DNA of 64,000 nucleotides from Actinospica robiniae DSM 44927 (GTDB lineage: Bacteria; Actinomycetota; Actinomycetes; Streptomycetales; Catenulisporaceae). The notes under the pieces are model-generated. The model was not told the DNA's origin, did not search any database, and saw only the letters and a program-made list of their open reading frames with translations. The stretch spans positions 2,539,372 to 2,603,371 of the forward strand of contig NZ_KI632511.1 in assembly GCF_000504285.1 (NCBI RefSeq), read 5' to 3'. The stretch's first letter is position 1, and the number at the start of each line of letters is the position of its first letter. Made by a program: the position numbers and the translations under genes. This document shows, piece after piece, positions 40,163 to 48,637 of the stretch.

Positions 40163-41250
40163 TCGTCTCTCCTGCCCTCGCCATGGTCCTGTTCGTGGGG
40201 TTCCACGTCCTGTTCGTGGGGTTCCACGTCCTGTTCGTGGGGTTCCACGTCCTGTTCGTGGGGTTCCTCGGCCTGTTCGTGGGGTTCCGTATCCTGCTCC
40301 GGCTCGAAGTGCGTCTCGACCCTGATCTCCGGGCGGCGCTGCTCGGCCTCGGCGTACGAGCGCAGCACCTCCCGGTCCTGCTCGGTCAGCGGCGGCGGGA
40401 ACAGGCTGCGCGGCCAGAGTCGGCGCGAGCGCACCACGTCCGCCTCCACCGCGTAGAGGGTCAGCTGCGCCTGCAGGGCGAACCAGCTGAGCAGGCCGAG
40501 GACCAAGCCGAAGGTGCCGTAGAGCTCGGAGGCGTGCCGCAGCGAGTGCGCCACCACGTAGCCGCCCACGTATTGCAGCACCTGCCAGACGATCGCCGAC
40601 AGGATCGCGCCGAGGATCAGGTCGCGCCAAGTAACGTTGCCGGACGTGGCCGTGCGCAGCCCCAGCCAGAACAGCAGGATGTTGAGCACCAGCGACACGG
40701 CGACGATCAGGAACCTGAGCCCGCCGCCGAACTCGGTGTGCCCGCTCCACGAGGCGATCCCGGACAGGCCCGAGGTGACCACCACGCCGAGCCCGATGAT
40801 CGCGATGAGGGCGAAGCTGCGCAGCCAGGAACCGGGGAAGCTGGGGCGCTCGTGCCGGGGAATGCCCCAGACGGTGTTCATCGCGTTCTGCATCGCGTTG
40901 GCGACGCCGCGGGCGCCGACGAAGGTCAGGACCAGTCCGACGGCCAGGCCGAAGCCGCTGCGGCCGAGTGAGTGCACGTTGGCTCGCAACTGGTCGCCGA
41001 TCACCGGGAACTCGGTCAGCGCCGAGTTGAGCACGTCCTTCTGCAACTGCGGGTTGCCGGACAAGACCATGCCGAGCACGGTCACCAGCACCAGCAGCAG
41101 CGGGAACGTGGACAAGAACGCGTAGTAGGCCAGCAACGCGGCGAGCGACCCGGCCTGGTCGTCGCTGAACTTGTGCCAGACCGCGATCGGGAACGCCAGT
41201 GCTCGATGACGCTGTTGGAAGGCGTCCACCGACGTGATGAACCGCTTCAT
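40159..41250 (-). CDS. YihY/BrkB-family inner-membrane protein with repetitive acidic tail
   Basis: A 363-residue protein with about six membrane helices (ALLAYYAFLSTFPLLLVLVTVLGMVL, RGVANAMQNAMNTVWGIPRHERP, LGLLSWFALQAQLTLYAVEAD), the YihY/BrkB signature. Its function is unsettled; some relatives are called ribonuclease BN-like from an old misassignment. After residue ~320 comes a cytoplasmic tail of repeated PHEQDVE units (five). Overlaps the start of the enolase-superfamily gene by 4 bases. Confidence 0.88.
   Translation of the reverse strand: MKRFITSVDAFQQRHRALAFPIAVWHKFSDDQAGSLAALLAYYAFLSTFPLLLVLVTVLGMVLSGNPQLQKDVLNSALTEFPVIGDQLRANVHSLGRSGFGLAVGLVLTFVGARGVANAMQNAMNTVWGIPRHERPSFPGSWLRSFALIAIIGLGVVVTSGLSGIASWSGHTEFGGGLRFLIVAVSLVLNILLFWLGLRTATSGNVTWRDLILGAILSAIVWQVLQYVGGYVVAHSLRHASELYGTFGLVLGLLSWFALQAQLTLYAVEADVVRSRRLWPRSLFPPPLTEQDREVLRSYAEAEQRRPEIRVETHFEPEQDTEPHEQAEEPHEQDVEPHEQDVEPHEQDVEPHEQDHGEGRRDE
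40187..40291. repeat. five 21-bp tandem repeats in coding sequence
   Basis: Units begin at 40187, 40208, 40229, 40250 and 40271 (TCCTGTTCGTGGGGTTCCAC plus one base). The first three are identical and the last two diverge. Each encodes seven residues of the YihY tail, so copy-number change keeps the frame. Confidence 0.9.
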
Positions 41251-41459
41251 CGGCTCGCCCCGCCCGTCGCTGTGCCCATCGGTGTGCCCATCGCTGTGCG
41301 CGCCTCCCGCTCCGCCGACCCTCCGGAACCCTCGCGTCCGGAGCCAACAGGTATCCCGATTCCCGCTGCTGATGCGCGCAGCCGCGCGGATGGGCCGCGG
41401 TTGCCGCTCCGTCGGACCAAGCGGAGAATGTCCTCCGCCGAAACGGGCACTGTGGCGAG

Positions 41460-43238
41460 ATGAGTCTGTCGACCGCGGCTGCCGGGTCGCTCCTCCCGCT
41501 CGCGGTCGCGATCCCGCTCATCGGCGCGGTGCTCGCGCCGCTGCTCGCCCGCTGGTCTCGGCACGCGGCCCTGATCGGCTGCCTGGTCGGCATGGGCGGC
41601 GCGTTGGCCGTCCTGGCGCTGGTCGCCCCGAAGGTCTTCGGCGGCACGATCCTCGTGCACTACCTCGGCGGATGGAAGCCGGTCGGCGGCGCGGCGCTCG
41701 GCATCGCGTTCGCGGCGGACCCGTTCGGATTGCTGTGCGCGCTCTCCATCGCCGGTATCGGCTTACTCCTTCTGGTCTACGTGCTCTCCGAGCTCGGCGG
41801 GCTCGGGCCCCGCGAACTCGGCGGCTTCGCCTGCCTGTTCGAGCTGCTGCTCTCGGCGCTGATCGGGGCCGCGCTCACCGGCGACCTGTTCAACCTGTTC
41901 GTCTGGTTCCAGGTGGCGGCGCTGTCCAGCTACGGCCTGACCGGATTCTTCCTGGAACGGCCGATCGCGTTGGAGGCCGCGTTCAAGATCCTGGTGCTGA
42001 CCACGCTGGCCGGCTTCACGGTCTTCATCGGCGCGGGCCTGCTCTACGTGCACACCGGAGCGCTCAACTTCGGCCAGCTGCATCTCGCGCTGCCCGCGGC
42101 GGCCGGGGTGCTCGACGCGGTCGCGCTCGGTCTGCTGCTGGCCGGGTTCGCCACGAAGGCCGGGCTGGTGCCGTTCCACGGCTGGCTCGCCGACGCGCAC
42201 ACCGCGGCGCCCGGGCCGGTCTCGGCGCTGTTCTCCGGGCTGATGGTCAACCTCGGGCTGATCGGCATCTCCCGGCTCGCGCTCCAGGTGTTCCCGGGCT
42301 CCGGCCTGCCGGTGCTCGGGGCGCTGATGGTGGTCGGGCTGTGCTCGGCCGTGCTCGGCGCCGCCCTCGCCCTGGCCCAGGACGACTTCAAGCGGGTGCT
42401 TGCCTACGACACGGTCTCGCAGATGGGCGTGATCACGGTGGGCTTCGCCTCCGGGAGCACCACCGGTGTCACCGGCGCCGTCTACCATCTGGTCAACCAC
42501 GCGCTGTTCAAGTCACTGCTGTTCCTGTGCGCGGGCGCGATCGTGCACCGCACCGGGCAGACTTCGCTGCGCGCTCTCGGCGGCCTGGCCCGCAAGGCCC
42601 CTGCGATCACGGTCGCGTTCACCATCGGCGCCGCCTCGATCGCGGGCGTGCCGCCGTTCAACGGGTACGTCTCGCTGAGCCTGATCCACAAGGGTCTGAC
42701 GGAGACTCACCAGGACGTGCCCTACGCGATCATGCTCGTGGCCCAACTGCTGACGGTCGGCGCGCTCGGCCGGGCCACCTGGCTCGCGTTCTTCCGCCGG
42801 GAGCCGCAGGACACCGAGATCGAGGCGCCGCTGCCCTCGCACGAGCGGCTGCGCCCGGGCATGGCCGTGGGCCTGGTCGGGCTGAGCAGCTGCTGTATCG
42901 CCTTCGGCGTGCTGCCGCAGCGGATCCTCAGGTACCTGATGGAGCCGGCGGCCGGCGGACTGCTCGAGGCCGGCCGATACGCCGCCGCGGAGCTGCGTTC
43001 CGGCGGGACGATCGTGCCGACGCACGTGTCCTTCGACTACGCGGACTGGCAGGAGCTGGCCATCACCATCATCACGCTCGCGCTGGCCGCGCTCGGCGTC
43101 CGCGCATACCTGCGCGCACGCCGCGATCCGGCGCCGCTGCGGCTGCTGCGGTCGCTGCACACGGGCTCGGCCAACGATTACACCGCTTACGCCGTGCTCG
43201 GTCTGGTCGTACTGGTCGCCGCGCTGCGCTGGGGATGA
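41460..43238 (+). CDS. mrpD: MrpD/MbhH-type proton-conducting antiporter subunit
   Basis: A 592-residue membrane protein of the NuoL/M/N-MrpA/D family, with about 14-16 helices. Conserved ion-path motifs are seen: LFNLFVWFQV, FATKAGLVPFHGWLADAHTAAPGPVSAL (Lys and His) and AVYHLVNHALFKSLLFLCAG (broken helix with His/Lys). It is the only large antiporter subunit here and should belong with MrpE, F, G, B and C at 45221-47946, from which it is separated by a lipoprotein gene and a minus-strand oxidoreductase gene. The ATG at 41460 has a weak Shine-Dalgarno. Confidence 0.85.
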   Translation: MSLSTAAAGSLLPLAVAIPLIGAVLAPLLARWSRHAALIGCLVGMGGALAVLALVAPKVFGGTILVHYLGGWKPVGGAALGIAFAADPFGLLCALSIAGIGLLLLVYVLSELGGLGPRELGGFACLFELLLSALIGAALTGDLFNLFVWFQVAALSSYGLTGFFLERPIALEAAFKILVLTTLAGFTVFIGAGLLYVHTGALNFGQLHLALPAAAGVLDAVALGLLLAGFATKAGLVPFHGWLADAHTAAPGPVSALFSGLMVNLGLIGISRLALQVFPGSGLPVLGALMVVGLCSAVLGAALALAQDDFKRVLAYDTVSQMGVITVGFASGSTTGVTGAVYHLVNHALFKSLLFLCAGAIVHRTGQTSLRALGGLARKAPAITVAFTIGAASIAGVPPFNGYVSLSLIHKGLTETHQDVPYAIMLVAQLLTVGALGRATWLAFFRREPQDTEIEAPLPSHERLRPGMAVGLVGLSSCCIAFGVLPQRILRYLMEPAAGGLLEAGRYAAAELRSGGTIVPTHVSFDYADWQELAITIITLALAALGVRAYLRARRDPAPLRLLRSLHTGSANDYTAYAVLGLVVLVAALRWG

Positions 43239-43339
43239 AGTCGCCTGAATCCCCGTCAACCAACTCGACGGACGTTCGTCTCTCCTTTTAGAGCGATCAC
43301 GGGGCATCATCCGACGATCGCAGAACATGGGGAGGCATC

Positions 43340-44035
43340 ATGAAGGTGAAGGGCGTCGCCCGCTTCGCGGGCATCACACTCGTCGCGATCGCGGTCTTCG
43401 TCGCCGCGACCGCTTGCGTCGGTTCATCGGTCGGGGGCGGGGCAGGCGCGGCGAGCAGCGCGAGTGGCTCGTCGACGTCCGCCGCAGCATCTGCGAGCAC
43501 GAGCGGAGCCATACTCTCGGGTTCCACTCCCACGGCCACACACCCGGCGACACATCCGGCGGCCGGCCAGAGCAGCGAGTCCGGCGCCGCGCCGTGTACG
43601 GGTTCGGCGATCCGGGTCGCCGTCAAGAGCGCCGGCGCCGCGATGAACCACGGGGGCGACGTGCTGATCTTCACGAACCGCGGCGGCTCCGCCTGCACGC
43701 TGCAGGGCTACCCGGGCGTCGCGGTCGTGCAGGGTTCGACGACGCTGCTCAACGCGACCCGCACCCTCAGCGGCTATATCGGAGGCGGCCCGGGGACCAG
43801 CAGCCCCCTGCTGGTCACCCTCGCGTCGGGCGGGAGCGCTTCGGCGATAGTCGAGTGGGTCGGCAACGCGGGCGAAGCCTGCTACCCCGACGCCACCGGC
43901 ACCCTCGAGGTCACGCCGCCGAACACGCGCAGCACCTCGTCCTTCGGCACGCTCACCCTCGGCGGCGACGGCATCTGCGCCGACTTCGAGGTGCACCCCG
44001 TCGTCAGCGGCGTCCAGCCTTACGTGAGCGGGTGA
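43340..44035 (+). CDS. DUF4232 lipoprotein (paralogue)
   Basis: The 231-residue protein has a lipoprotein signal (ITLVAIAVFVAATAC), a Ser/Ala/Thr-rich spacer and a DUF4232 domain (VLIFTNRGGSACTLQGYPGVAVV, LEVTPPNTRSTSSFG, FEVHPVVSG). GGGGAGG precedes the ATG. It is paralogous to the protein at 35288 and lies inside the split antiporter locus without an obvious link. Confidence 0.85.
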   Translation: MKVKGVARFAGITLVAIAVFVAATACVGSSVGGGAGAASSASGSSTSAAASASTSGAILSGSTPTATHPATHPAAGQSSESGAAPCTGSAIRVAVKSAGAAMNHGGDVLIFTNRGGSACTLQGYPGVAVVQGSTTLLNATRTLSGYIGGGPGTSSPLLVTLASGGSASAIVEWVGNAGEACYPDATGTLEVTPPNTRSTSSFGTLTLGGDGICADFEVHPVVSGVQPYVSG

Positions 44036-44042
44036 TGCCCCG

Positions 44043-45011
44043 TCACTCGGTCGGAGCAGCGAGCTGAGGCAGGATCTCCCGGCTGTAGAAGTCGAAGAAG
44101 CCCTTCTGGTCCGGCCCCATCTGGCCCACGTACACCTCGTCGAACCCGGCGTCGAAGTACTCGGTGATGGCGCGCAGATGCTCCTGCGGGTCGTTGCCGC
44201 AGGGGAAGCGCTGCGCCACGGCCTCTTCGTCGACCAGGGAGTTGGCCTGCTCGAAGTGCGCCGGCAGCGGCAGCATCTGGGCGAGCTCGCCGGGCAGCAG
44301 CTCGGTCGCCCAGAGCCGGTGCGCCGTGCGGGCCGCGCCGGCGCGGTCCGGGCCCCAGCACACCTTCAGCCCGGCCTGGGTCGGCTTGCCGGCGCCGCCG
44401 CCCTTGCGGAACGCCCCGAGCAGGTCCGCGTCCGGGAAGGTGGAGACGTACCCGTCGCCCAGCCGCCCGGCCAGCGTGGCCGCCTTCGGGCCGAATCCGG
44501 AGACGAAGATCCGCGGCGGCTCGGGCGGCACGGTGAAGAGCCGCGCGCCCTCGACGGTGTAGTGCTTGCCGCGGTGGTTGACCGTCTCGCCGGTCCACAG
44601 CCGCCGGATGACCTCGACGGCCTCCTCGAGCATCTCGAGGCGCACCGCGGTCGAGGCGGGCCAGCCGGTGCCCAGGATGTGCTCGTTCAGCGCCTCGCCG
44701 GAGCCGACGCCGAGGGTGAAGCGGCCGTTGGTGAGCACCGCGGCCGTGGCCGCCGCCTGCGCCACCACGGCCGGGTGCATCCGCACCGTCGGGCAGGTCA
44801 CGGCGGTGGTGATGGGCAGCTCCACGGCCTGCGAAAGCGCGCCGATGGTGGCCCAGACGAAGCTCGCCTCGCCCTGCTCCTCGGTCCACGGATGGTAGTG
44901 GTCTGAGATCCACAGCGCGTGGAACCCCGCGTCCTGGGCCATCTTGGCCTGCTCGACGAGTTCTCGGGGGCTGAACTCCTCGCTGGAGAGGAAATACCCG
45001 ACCCGCGCCAT
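44043..45011 (-). CDS. LLM-class F420-dependent oxidoreductase
   Basis: The 322-residue TIM-barrel protein matches the FGD-like F420 subgroup: GYFLSSEEFSPRELVEQAKMAQDAGFHALWISDHYHPW, then VTCPTVRMHPAVVAQAAATAAVL, RFTLGVGSGEALNEHILG and the C-terminal FDEVYVGQMGPDQ. It transfers hydride with coenzyme F420, fitting an actinobacterium. The substrate may be a sugar phosphate or other alcohol. It lies between the two parts of the antiporter locus, convergent with the lipoprotein gene (7-base gap). Confidence 0.88.
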   Translation of the reverse strand: MARVGYFLSSEEFSPRELVEQAKMAQDAGFHALWISDHYHPWTEEQGEASFVWATIGALSQAVELPITTAVTCPTVRMHPAVVAQAAATAAVLTNGRFTLGVGSGEALNEHILGTGWPASTAVRLEMLEEAVEVIRRLWTGETVNHRGKHYTVEGARLFTVPPEPPRIFVSGFGPKAATLAGRLGDGYVSTFPDADLLGAFRKGGGAGKPTQAGLKVCWGPDRAGAARTAHRLWATELLPGELAQMLPLPAHFEQANSLVDEEAVAQRFPCGNDPQEHLRAITEYFDAGFDEVYVGQMGPDQKGFFDFYSREILPQLAAPTE

Positions 45012-45220
45012 GCTCGCCTCATCTCCGTTGTCGCACTGCTGCTCGTTGTCGTCGCACTGCCTCGTGGTCCGTGAATAAGCCCCCGGCTACCCGATTCGGC
45101 GCCTTTCACCGGCGGGGCGGGCGATTTCCTCACCCGGCTCACCCGTTCGGCCCGTCCGCGCGCTTCGCCCGGTCGGCCAGCGCGGCGCATGCTCTCGCCG
45201 CCCCGGGGTATCGAGGGCCC

Positions 45221-45736
45221 ATGCTCGCGCTCGCCAGCTGGTGCTATCTCGTGTGGATCCTGCTGACCTGGACCCGCACCGCCGAGCAACTGCTCATCGG
45301 CGCGGGTATCTCGCTCGCGGTGGGAATCGCGCTGGCCCCGCTGGGGAAGGTCGCCGGGCCGTGGCGGCTGCTGGTGCCGCGCAACGCCCTGACCGCGTTG
45401 CGGCTGCTGGCCACCGCGGCGGTGCGGATCCCGATGGCGAACCTGCGGCTGGCCGCCCGGATCTGGAAGCCGAGCCGGCCGCTGCGCAGCGGGATGGTCG
45501 TGGTGCCCACCCGCGAGCGCTCGGACCTGGGACTGACCACGGTCGGCCTGGTCACCTCGCTGATCGTGGACAACCAGATCGTGGACCTCGACCGGCGCCG
45601 CCACCTGCTGCAGTACCACGCCGTCGACGTGCCGGAAGGCTCCCCCGAGGACAAGCGCGCGGCGATCAACGAGCCGGTCGAACGCTGCCTCGAGGGCTTG
45701 GCCGGGCACCGTTTGGAGGATCGGTCGGAATCATGA
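45221..45736 (+). CDS. mrpE: Mrp antiporter subunit E (MbhA-like)
   Basis: 171 residues; two or three helices near the start (ASWCYLVWILLTW, LLIGAGISLAVGIAL) and the MrpE signature RIPMANLRLAARIWKPSRPLRSG, then SLIVDNQIVDLD and HAVDVP. First gene of the E-F-G cluster; its TGA overlaps the ATG of mrpF. Confidence 0.85.
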   Translation: MLALASWCYLVWILLTWTRTAEQLLIGAGISLAVGIALAPLGKVAGPWRLLVPRNALTALRLLATAAVRIPMANLRLAARIWKPSRPLRSGMVVVPTRERSDLGLTTVGLVTSLIVDNQIVDLDRRRHLLQYHAVDVPEGSPEDKRAAINEPVERCLEGLAGHRLEDRSES

Positions 45737-45996
45737 ACCCTGACGTCTACCTGGCCGCGGCGGTCGCCGAACTGACCGTCGCGCTTCTGCTGCTGCCCCG
45801 CCTGGCCATCGGCCCGAGCGTGAGCGACCGGGTGGTGGCGCTCAACACCGCCTCGACCCAGGCCGCCCTCGCCGTGCTCTTCTACTCCGCGTACGCCGAC
45901 CGGACCATCTACCTCGACGTCGCGGTCTGGCTCGTCTCCTTCAGCTACCTCGGCGCCATCGTCTGGGCGCGCTTCCTGGAGAGGGGGCTGCTGTGA
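45733..45996 (+). CDS. mrpF: Mrp antiporter subunit F (MbhB-like)
   Basis: 87 residues, three hydrophobic helices (AAAVAELTVALLLLPRLAIGPSVSDRVVALN and on). GPSVSDRVVALN is the usual MrpF core motif. Overlaps both neighbours by 4 bases (ATGA at the start, GTGA at the end), showing tight coupling. Confidence 0.87.
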   Translation: MNPDVYLAAAVAELTVALLLLPRLAIGPSVSDRVVALNTASTQAALAVLFYSAYADRTIYLDVAVWLVSFSYLGAIVWARFLERGLL

Positions 45997-46328
45997 GCGC
46001 CGCGCACACCGCGATCGTGGCCGGCCTGGTCACCGTCGGACTCGGCTTCTCCCTCTCCGGCGCGGTCGGCATCCTGCGCATGCCAGACCTCTACAACCGG
46101 ATCCAGTGCTCGTCGAAGACCATCACCATGGGCGCCCTGCCGGCCCTGATCGCACTGGTGGCGGGCGAAGGGATCATCAGTTCGTATGCGTCCCGGGCGC
46201 TGATCGTCGGCTTCCTGCTCCTGGTGGTCAACCCGGCCGCGTCGCACGCGCTGGCCCGCGCCGCCTATCGCGCCGGGACGCCCATGTGGCCCGGAGCGGT
46301 GCGCGACGAGGTGGCTGACGATGAGTGA
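45993..46328 (+). CDS. mrpG: Mrp antiporter subunit G (MbhC-like)
   Basis: 111 residues with three helices and the MrpG signature GAVGILRMPDLYNRIQCSSKTITMG, then NPAASHALARAAYRAG. Starts at GTG overlapping the mrpF stop and ends 8 bases into the next gene. Confidence 0.88.
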   Translation: MSAAHTAIVAGLVTVGLGFSLSGAVGILRMPDLYNRIQCSSKTITMGALPALIALVAGEGIISSYASRALIVGFLLLVVNPAASHALARAAYRAGTPMWPGAVRDEVADDE

Positions 46329-46626
46329 GTTCTGGGTGCTGGACTACCTGGTGCTCGCGTTGATCCTCGGTTCCGCCGTCCTCGTGGTGCGCGTCACCAA
46401 CCTCCCGGGCGCGACCATGGCGCTCTCCGCCGTCGGCACGTTCCTCGCCGTGCTCTTCGTCGTCCTCGGCGCGCCCGACGACGCGCACTCGGAGGTCGTC
46501 GTGGGCGCCATCGCCCTGCCAGTGCTCTACCTCGCCGCTATCGCGAAGGTCCGCGCGCACGTGCTGGACGAGGGCGAGCTGCGGGAGGAGGGCGAGGATG
46601 AGGGGGAAGGGAACGCCGGTCGTTGA
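46321..46626 (+). CDS. MbhD-like subunit (DUF4040; C-terminal MrpA module)
   Basis: 101 residues with three helices (DYLVLALILGSAVLVV, TMALSAVGTFLAVLFVVLGAPD, EVVVGAIALPVLYLAAIAKVRA). This DUF4040/MbhD pattern corresponds to part of the C-terminal region of MrpA, and has an added acidic tail. In Mbh-type complexes this module is a separate small protein, which fits the gene order here. Confidence 0.8.
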   Translation: MSEFWVLDYLVLALILGSAVLVVRVTNLPGATMALSAVGTFLAVLFVVLGAPDDAHSEVVVGAIALPVLYLAAIAKVRAHVLDEGELREEGEDEGEGNAGR

Positions 46627-47581
46627 ACGCGAGCCGCAGCACCGCCGGGCGCTCGGGCTGGGGCTGACCGCGGCGACGGCCGTGGTCCTGTGCGCCGGCT
46701 ACCTCACCGCGCCGCGCGAGCACGCGCCCTTGCCGGCCGTCGCCCGCTACGCGCTGGTCACCGCGCTGCCGGACTGGAAGCTGCTGGAGCCGGTCAACGA
46801 GGTCGTCTACGGCTCGCGCGGCTTCGACACGTTCGGCGAGACGTTCCTGCTGCTCGCCGCCGTGGTCAGCGTCATCGTGCTGACTCGGCCGCGGGAGGCG
46901 CGGGCCGGCTACTTCGGCGAGCACACGGCCGGGGAGCGCGAGCAGCGGGAGATCGATCCGCAGCAGCCCCCGAACTCCGAGGAGCGCGAAGCCCGCGAGG
47001 CCGACGAGCACGAGCAGGAGGAGCACGAGGGCCGGAGGCGGCGCCTCGACGACGACCCGGACCAGGAGCGGCTCGGCCGACACGACCCGGAGCGCGCCGA
47101 GTCGCTGACTGTCGTGACCCGCACCGCGATCCGGCTGGCCGCGCCGGTGCTGGCCGTCACCGGGTTCTACCTCGTCGCCTGGGGCTACTCCCCCGGCGGC
47201 GGCTTCCCGGGCGGCGCCGTCATGCTCGGCGTCCTGCTGTTGGCCTACGCCGGATTCGGCCGGCGACGGATCGCCAAGGTCGCGAAGCCCAAGCTGCTGG
47301 AGACCACGGAGCTGGCCGGGGCGCTGCTGATCATCGCCACCGAGCTGTTCGGTCTGCTGCTGAAGGGCTCCTTCAGCGCGAACTGGCTGCCGCTGACCGC
47401 GCCGGGCACCATCCGCTCGGGCGGCGTCGTCCAGCTGTTCTCGGTCGGCGAGCTGATCGAGGTGGGTACGGGCCTCGCGATCGTGGTCTTCGCGGTACTC
47501 GGAGTGCGCCAGGACTGGGCCCGGCACGACGACGAGGGGGATGACGGAGACGAGGGGCACGACGGGGAGCGGAGCCCGTGA
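46598..47581 (+). CDS. mrpB: MbhE-MrpB fusion subunit
   Basis: 327 residues in three parts. Residues 1-105 form an MbhE-like module with two helices and VYGSRGFDTFGETFLLLAAVVSVIVL. Residues about 108-175 are a highly charged linker rich in Glu, Arg and Asp. The rest is an MrpB module (VLAVTGFYLVAWGYSPGGGFPGGAVMLGVLLLAYAGFG, IATELFGLLLKGSFSANWL, FSVGELIEVGTGLAIVVFAV). In Mbh-type clusters these are usually two genes (MbhE, MbhF). The start overlaps the preceding gene by 29 bases. Confidence 0.83.
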   Translation: MRGKGTPVVEREPQHRRALGLGLTAATAVVLCAGYLTAPREHAPLPAVARYALVTALPDWKLLEPVNEVVYGSRGFDTFGETFLLLAAVVSVIVLTRPREARAGYFGEHTAGEREQREIDPQQPPNSEEREAREADEHEQEEHEGRRRRLDDDPDQERLGRHDPERAESLTVVTRTAIRLAAPVLAVTGFYLVAWGYSPGGGFPGGAVMLGVLLLAYAGFGRRRIAKVAKPKLLETTELAGALLIIATELFGLLLKGSFSANWLPLTAPGTIRSGGVVQLFSVGELIEVGTGLAIVVFAVLGVRQDWARHDDEGDDGDEGHDGERSP

Positions 47582-47946
47582 TCGTCGCGAACTACCTCAC
47601 CTCGGCGGCGGTGTTCTGCCTGGGGCTCTACACCCTGCTCACCCGGCGCAACATGATCAAGATGGTGATGGGCCTGTCCCTGATGGAGGGGTCGACCTAC
47701 CTGCTGTTCGTCTCACTCGCCTACCGGGCCCGCTCCACCGCGCCCGTGCTGCTCGGCCCGCCCCACGGCCAGAGCCCGAACCAGCTCGCCCACGGCGACG
47801 CCGCCGACCCGGTGCTGCAGAACTTCTGCCTCACCGCGATCGTGATCGGCGTCGCCGTCACCGCCGTGTTCCTGGCGGTGGTCGTCCGGATCGCGCAGCA
47901 CTACCGCACCCTCGACTCGGACGACGTGCGCGAGATGCGCGGCTGA
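47578..47946 (+). CDS. mrpC: Mrp antiporter subunit C (NuoK-like, MbhG)
   Basis: 122 residues, three helices. YTLLTRRNMIKMVMGLSLMEGSTYLLFVSLAY carries the NuoK/MrpC conserved Glu in the membrane, and LTAIVIGVAVTAVFLAVVVRIAQ closes it. It overlaps the preceding stop by 4 bases. The mrpD gene that normally follows mrpC is not here but at 41460. Confidence 0.87.
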   Translation: MIVANYLTSAAVFCLGLYTLLTRRNMIKMVMGLSLMEGSTYLLFVSLAYRARSTAPVLLGPPHGQSPNQLAHGDAADPVLQNFCLTAIVIGVAVTAVFLAVVVRIAQHYRTLDSDDVREMRG

Positions 47947-47995
47947 CCCGACGTCAGACGCCGGGTCAGCCGGTCCGTCGTCCGCCTGCTCGCGC

Positions 47996-48529
47996 TCAGA
48001 TGCCGAGCAGGTCCACGATGTCGTCGGCGTGCTCTTCCTCCTCCTCGAGGATCCGCTCGAGCAGCCGGCGCGTGGTCGGATCGCCGTCGCCGAGCCAGCG
48101 CACGATCTCCTGGTAGGTCTCGATCACGATGCGCTCGGCCAGCAGGTTGTCGCGCAGCATCTGCTCGAGGTCGTTCGGCGCCGGCGCGGTGTAGTCGGTG
48201 TGCGCCCGGTCCGCGAGGGTGTTCGGGTCCAGATCCGGCTCGCCGCCGAGCTGGGAGACGCGCTCGGCCGCCCACAGCGCGTGCTGCAGCTCCTGCGCGG
48301 CGTGCTCGGTGAACTCGGCGGAGACCTGCGAGCGGTTTATCCCGCTGGCCGAGATCGCGTGCCGGATATAGCGGGTCCAGCACACCACTTCCGTGGCGAC
48401 CACGTCGTTGAGCACGGCGACCACCTTCTCCGGGTCCGCGCCGAGCGCCGGGGTGCGCGGTCCGGCTTCCATCCTCTGCCGCGCCTGGGCCCGGATCCGC
48501 TCCACATCGAGCACGAAATCGTCGCTCAC
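47996..48529 (-). CDS. ferritin-like (bacterioferritin/Dps-type) protein
   Basis: 177 residues, all-helical, with ferritin-like metal motifs VATEVVCWTRYIRHA, FTEHAAQELQHALWAAERV (ExxH), LLAERIVIETYQEIVRWLGD and ILEEEEEHADDIVDLL (ExxH). It may store or detoxify iron, or act as an oxidase. The GTG at 48529 is preferred, with GAGGAGAG upstream. Divergent from the MFS gene at 48638. Confidence 0.85.
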   Translation of the reverse strand: MSDDFVLDVERIRAQARQRMEAGPRTPALGADPEKVVAVLNDVVATEVVCWTRYIRHAISASGINRSQVSAEFTEHAAQELQHALWAAERVSQLGGEPDLDPNTLADRAHTDYTAPAPNDLEQMLRDNLLAERIVIETYQEIVRWLGDGDPTTRRLLERILEEEEEHADDIVDLLGI

Positions 48530-48637
48530 GTCTTTACTCTCCTCATATCGGCTCCACCCGCGGGTCGCCCCGCGCAAACGCTCGGGTTACCCGGCTGATC
48601 CCGAATACACGCGCGCTGACGGGGTAGCCTCACCCGC

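Noticed and set aside
40187-40291. CRISPR or regulatory repeat array
   Set aside because: Units are contiguous without spacers and lie in frame in a coding tail.
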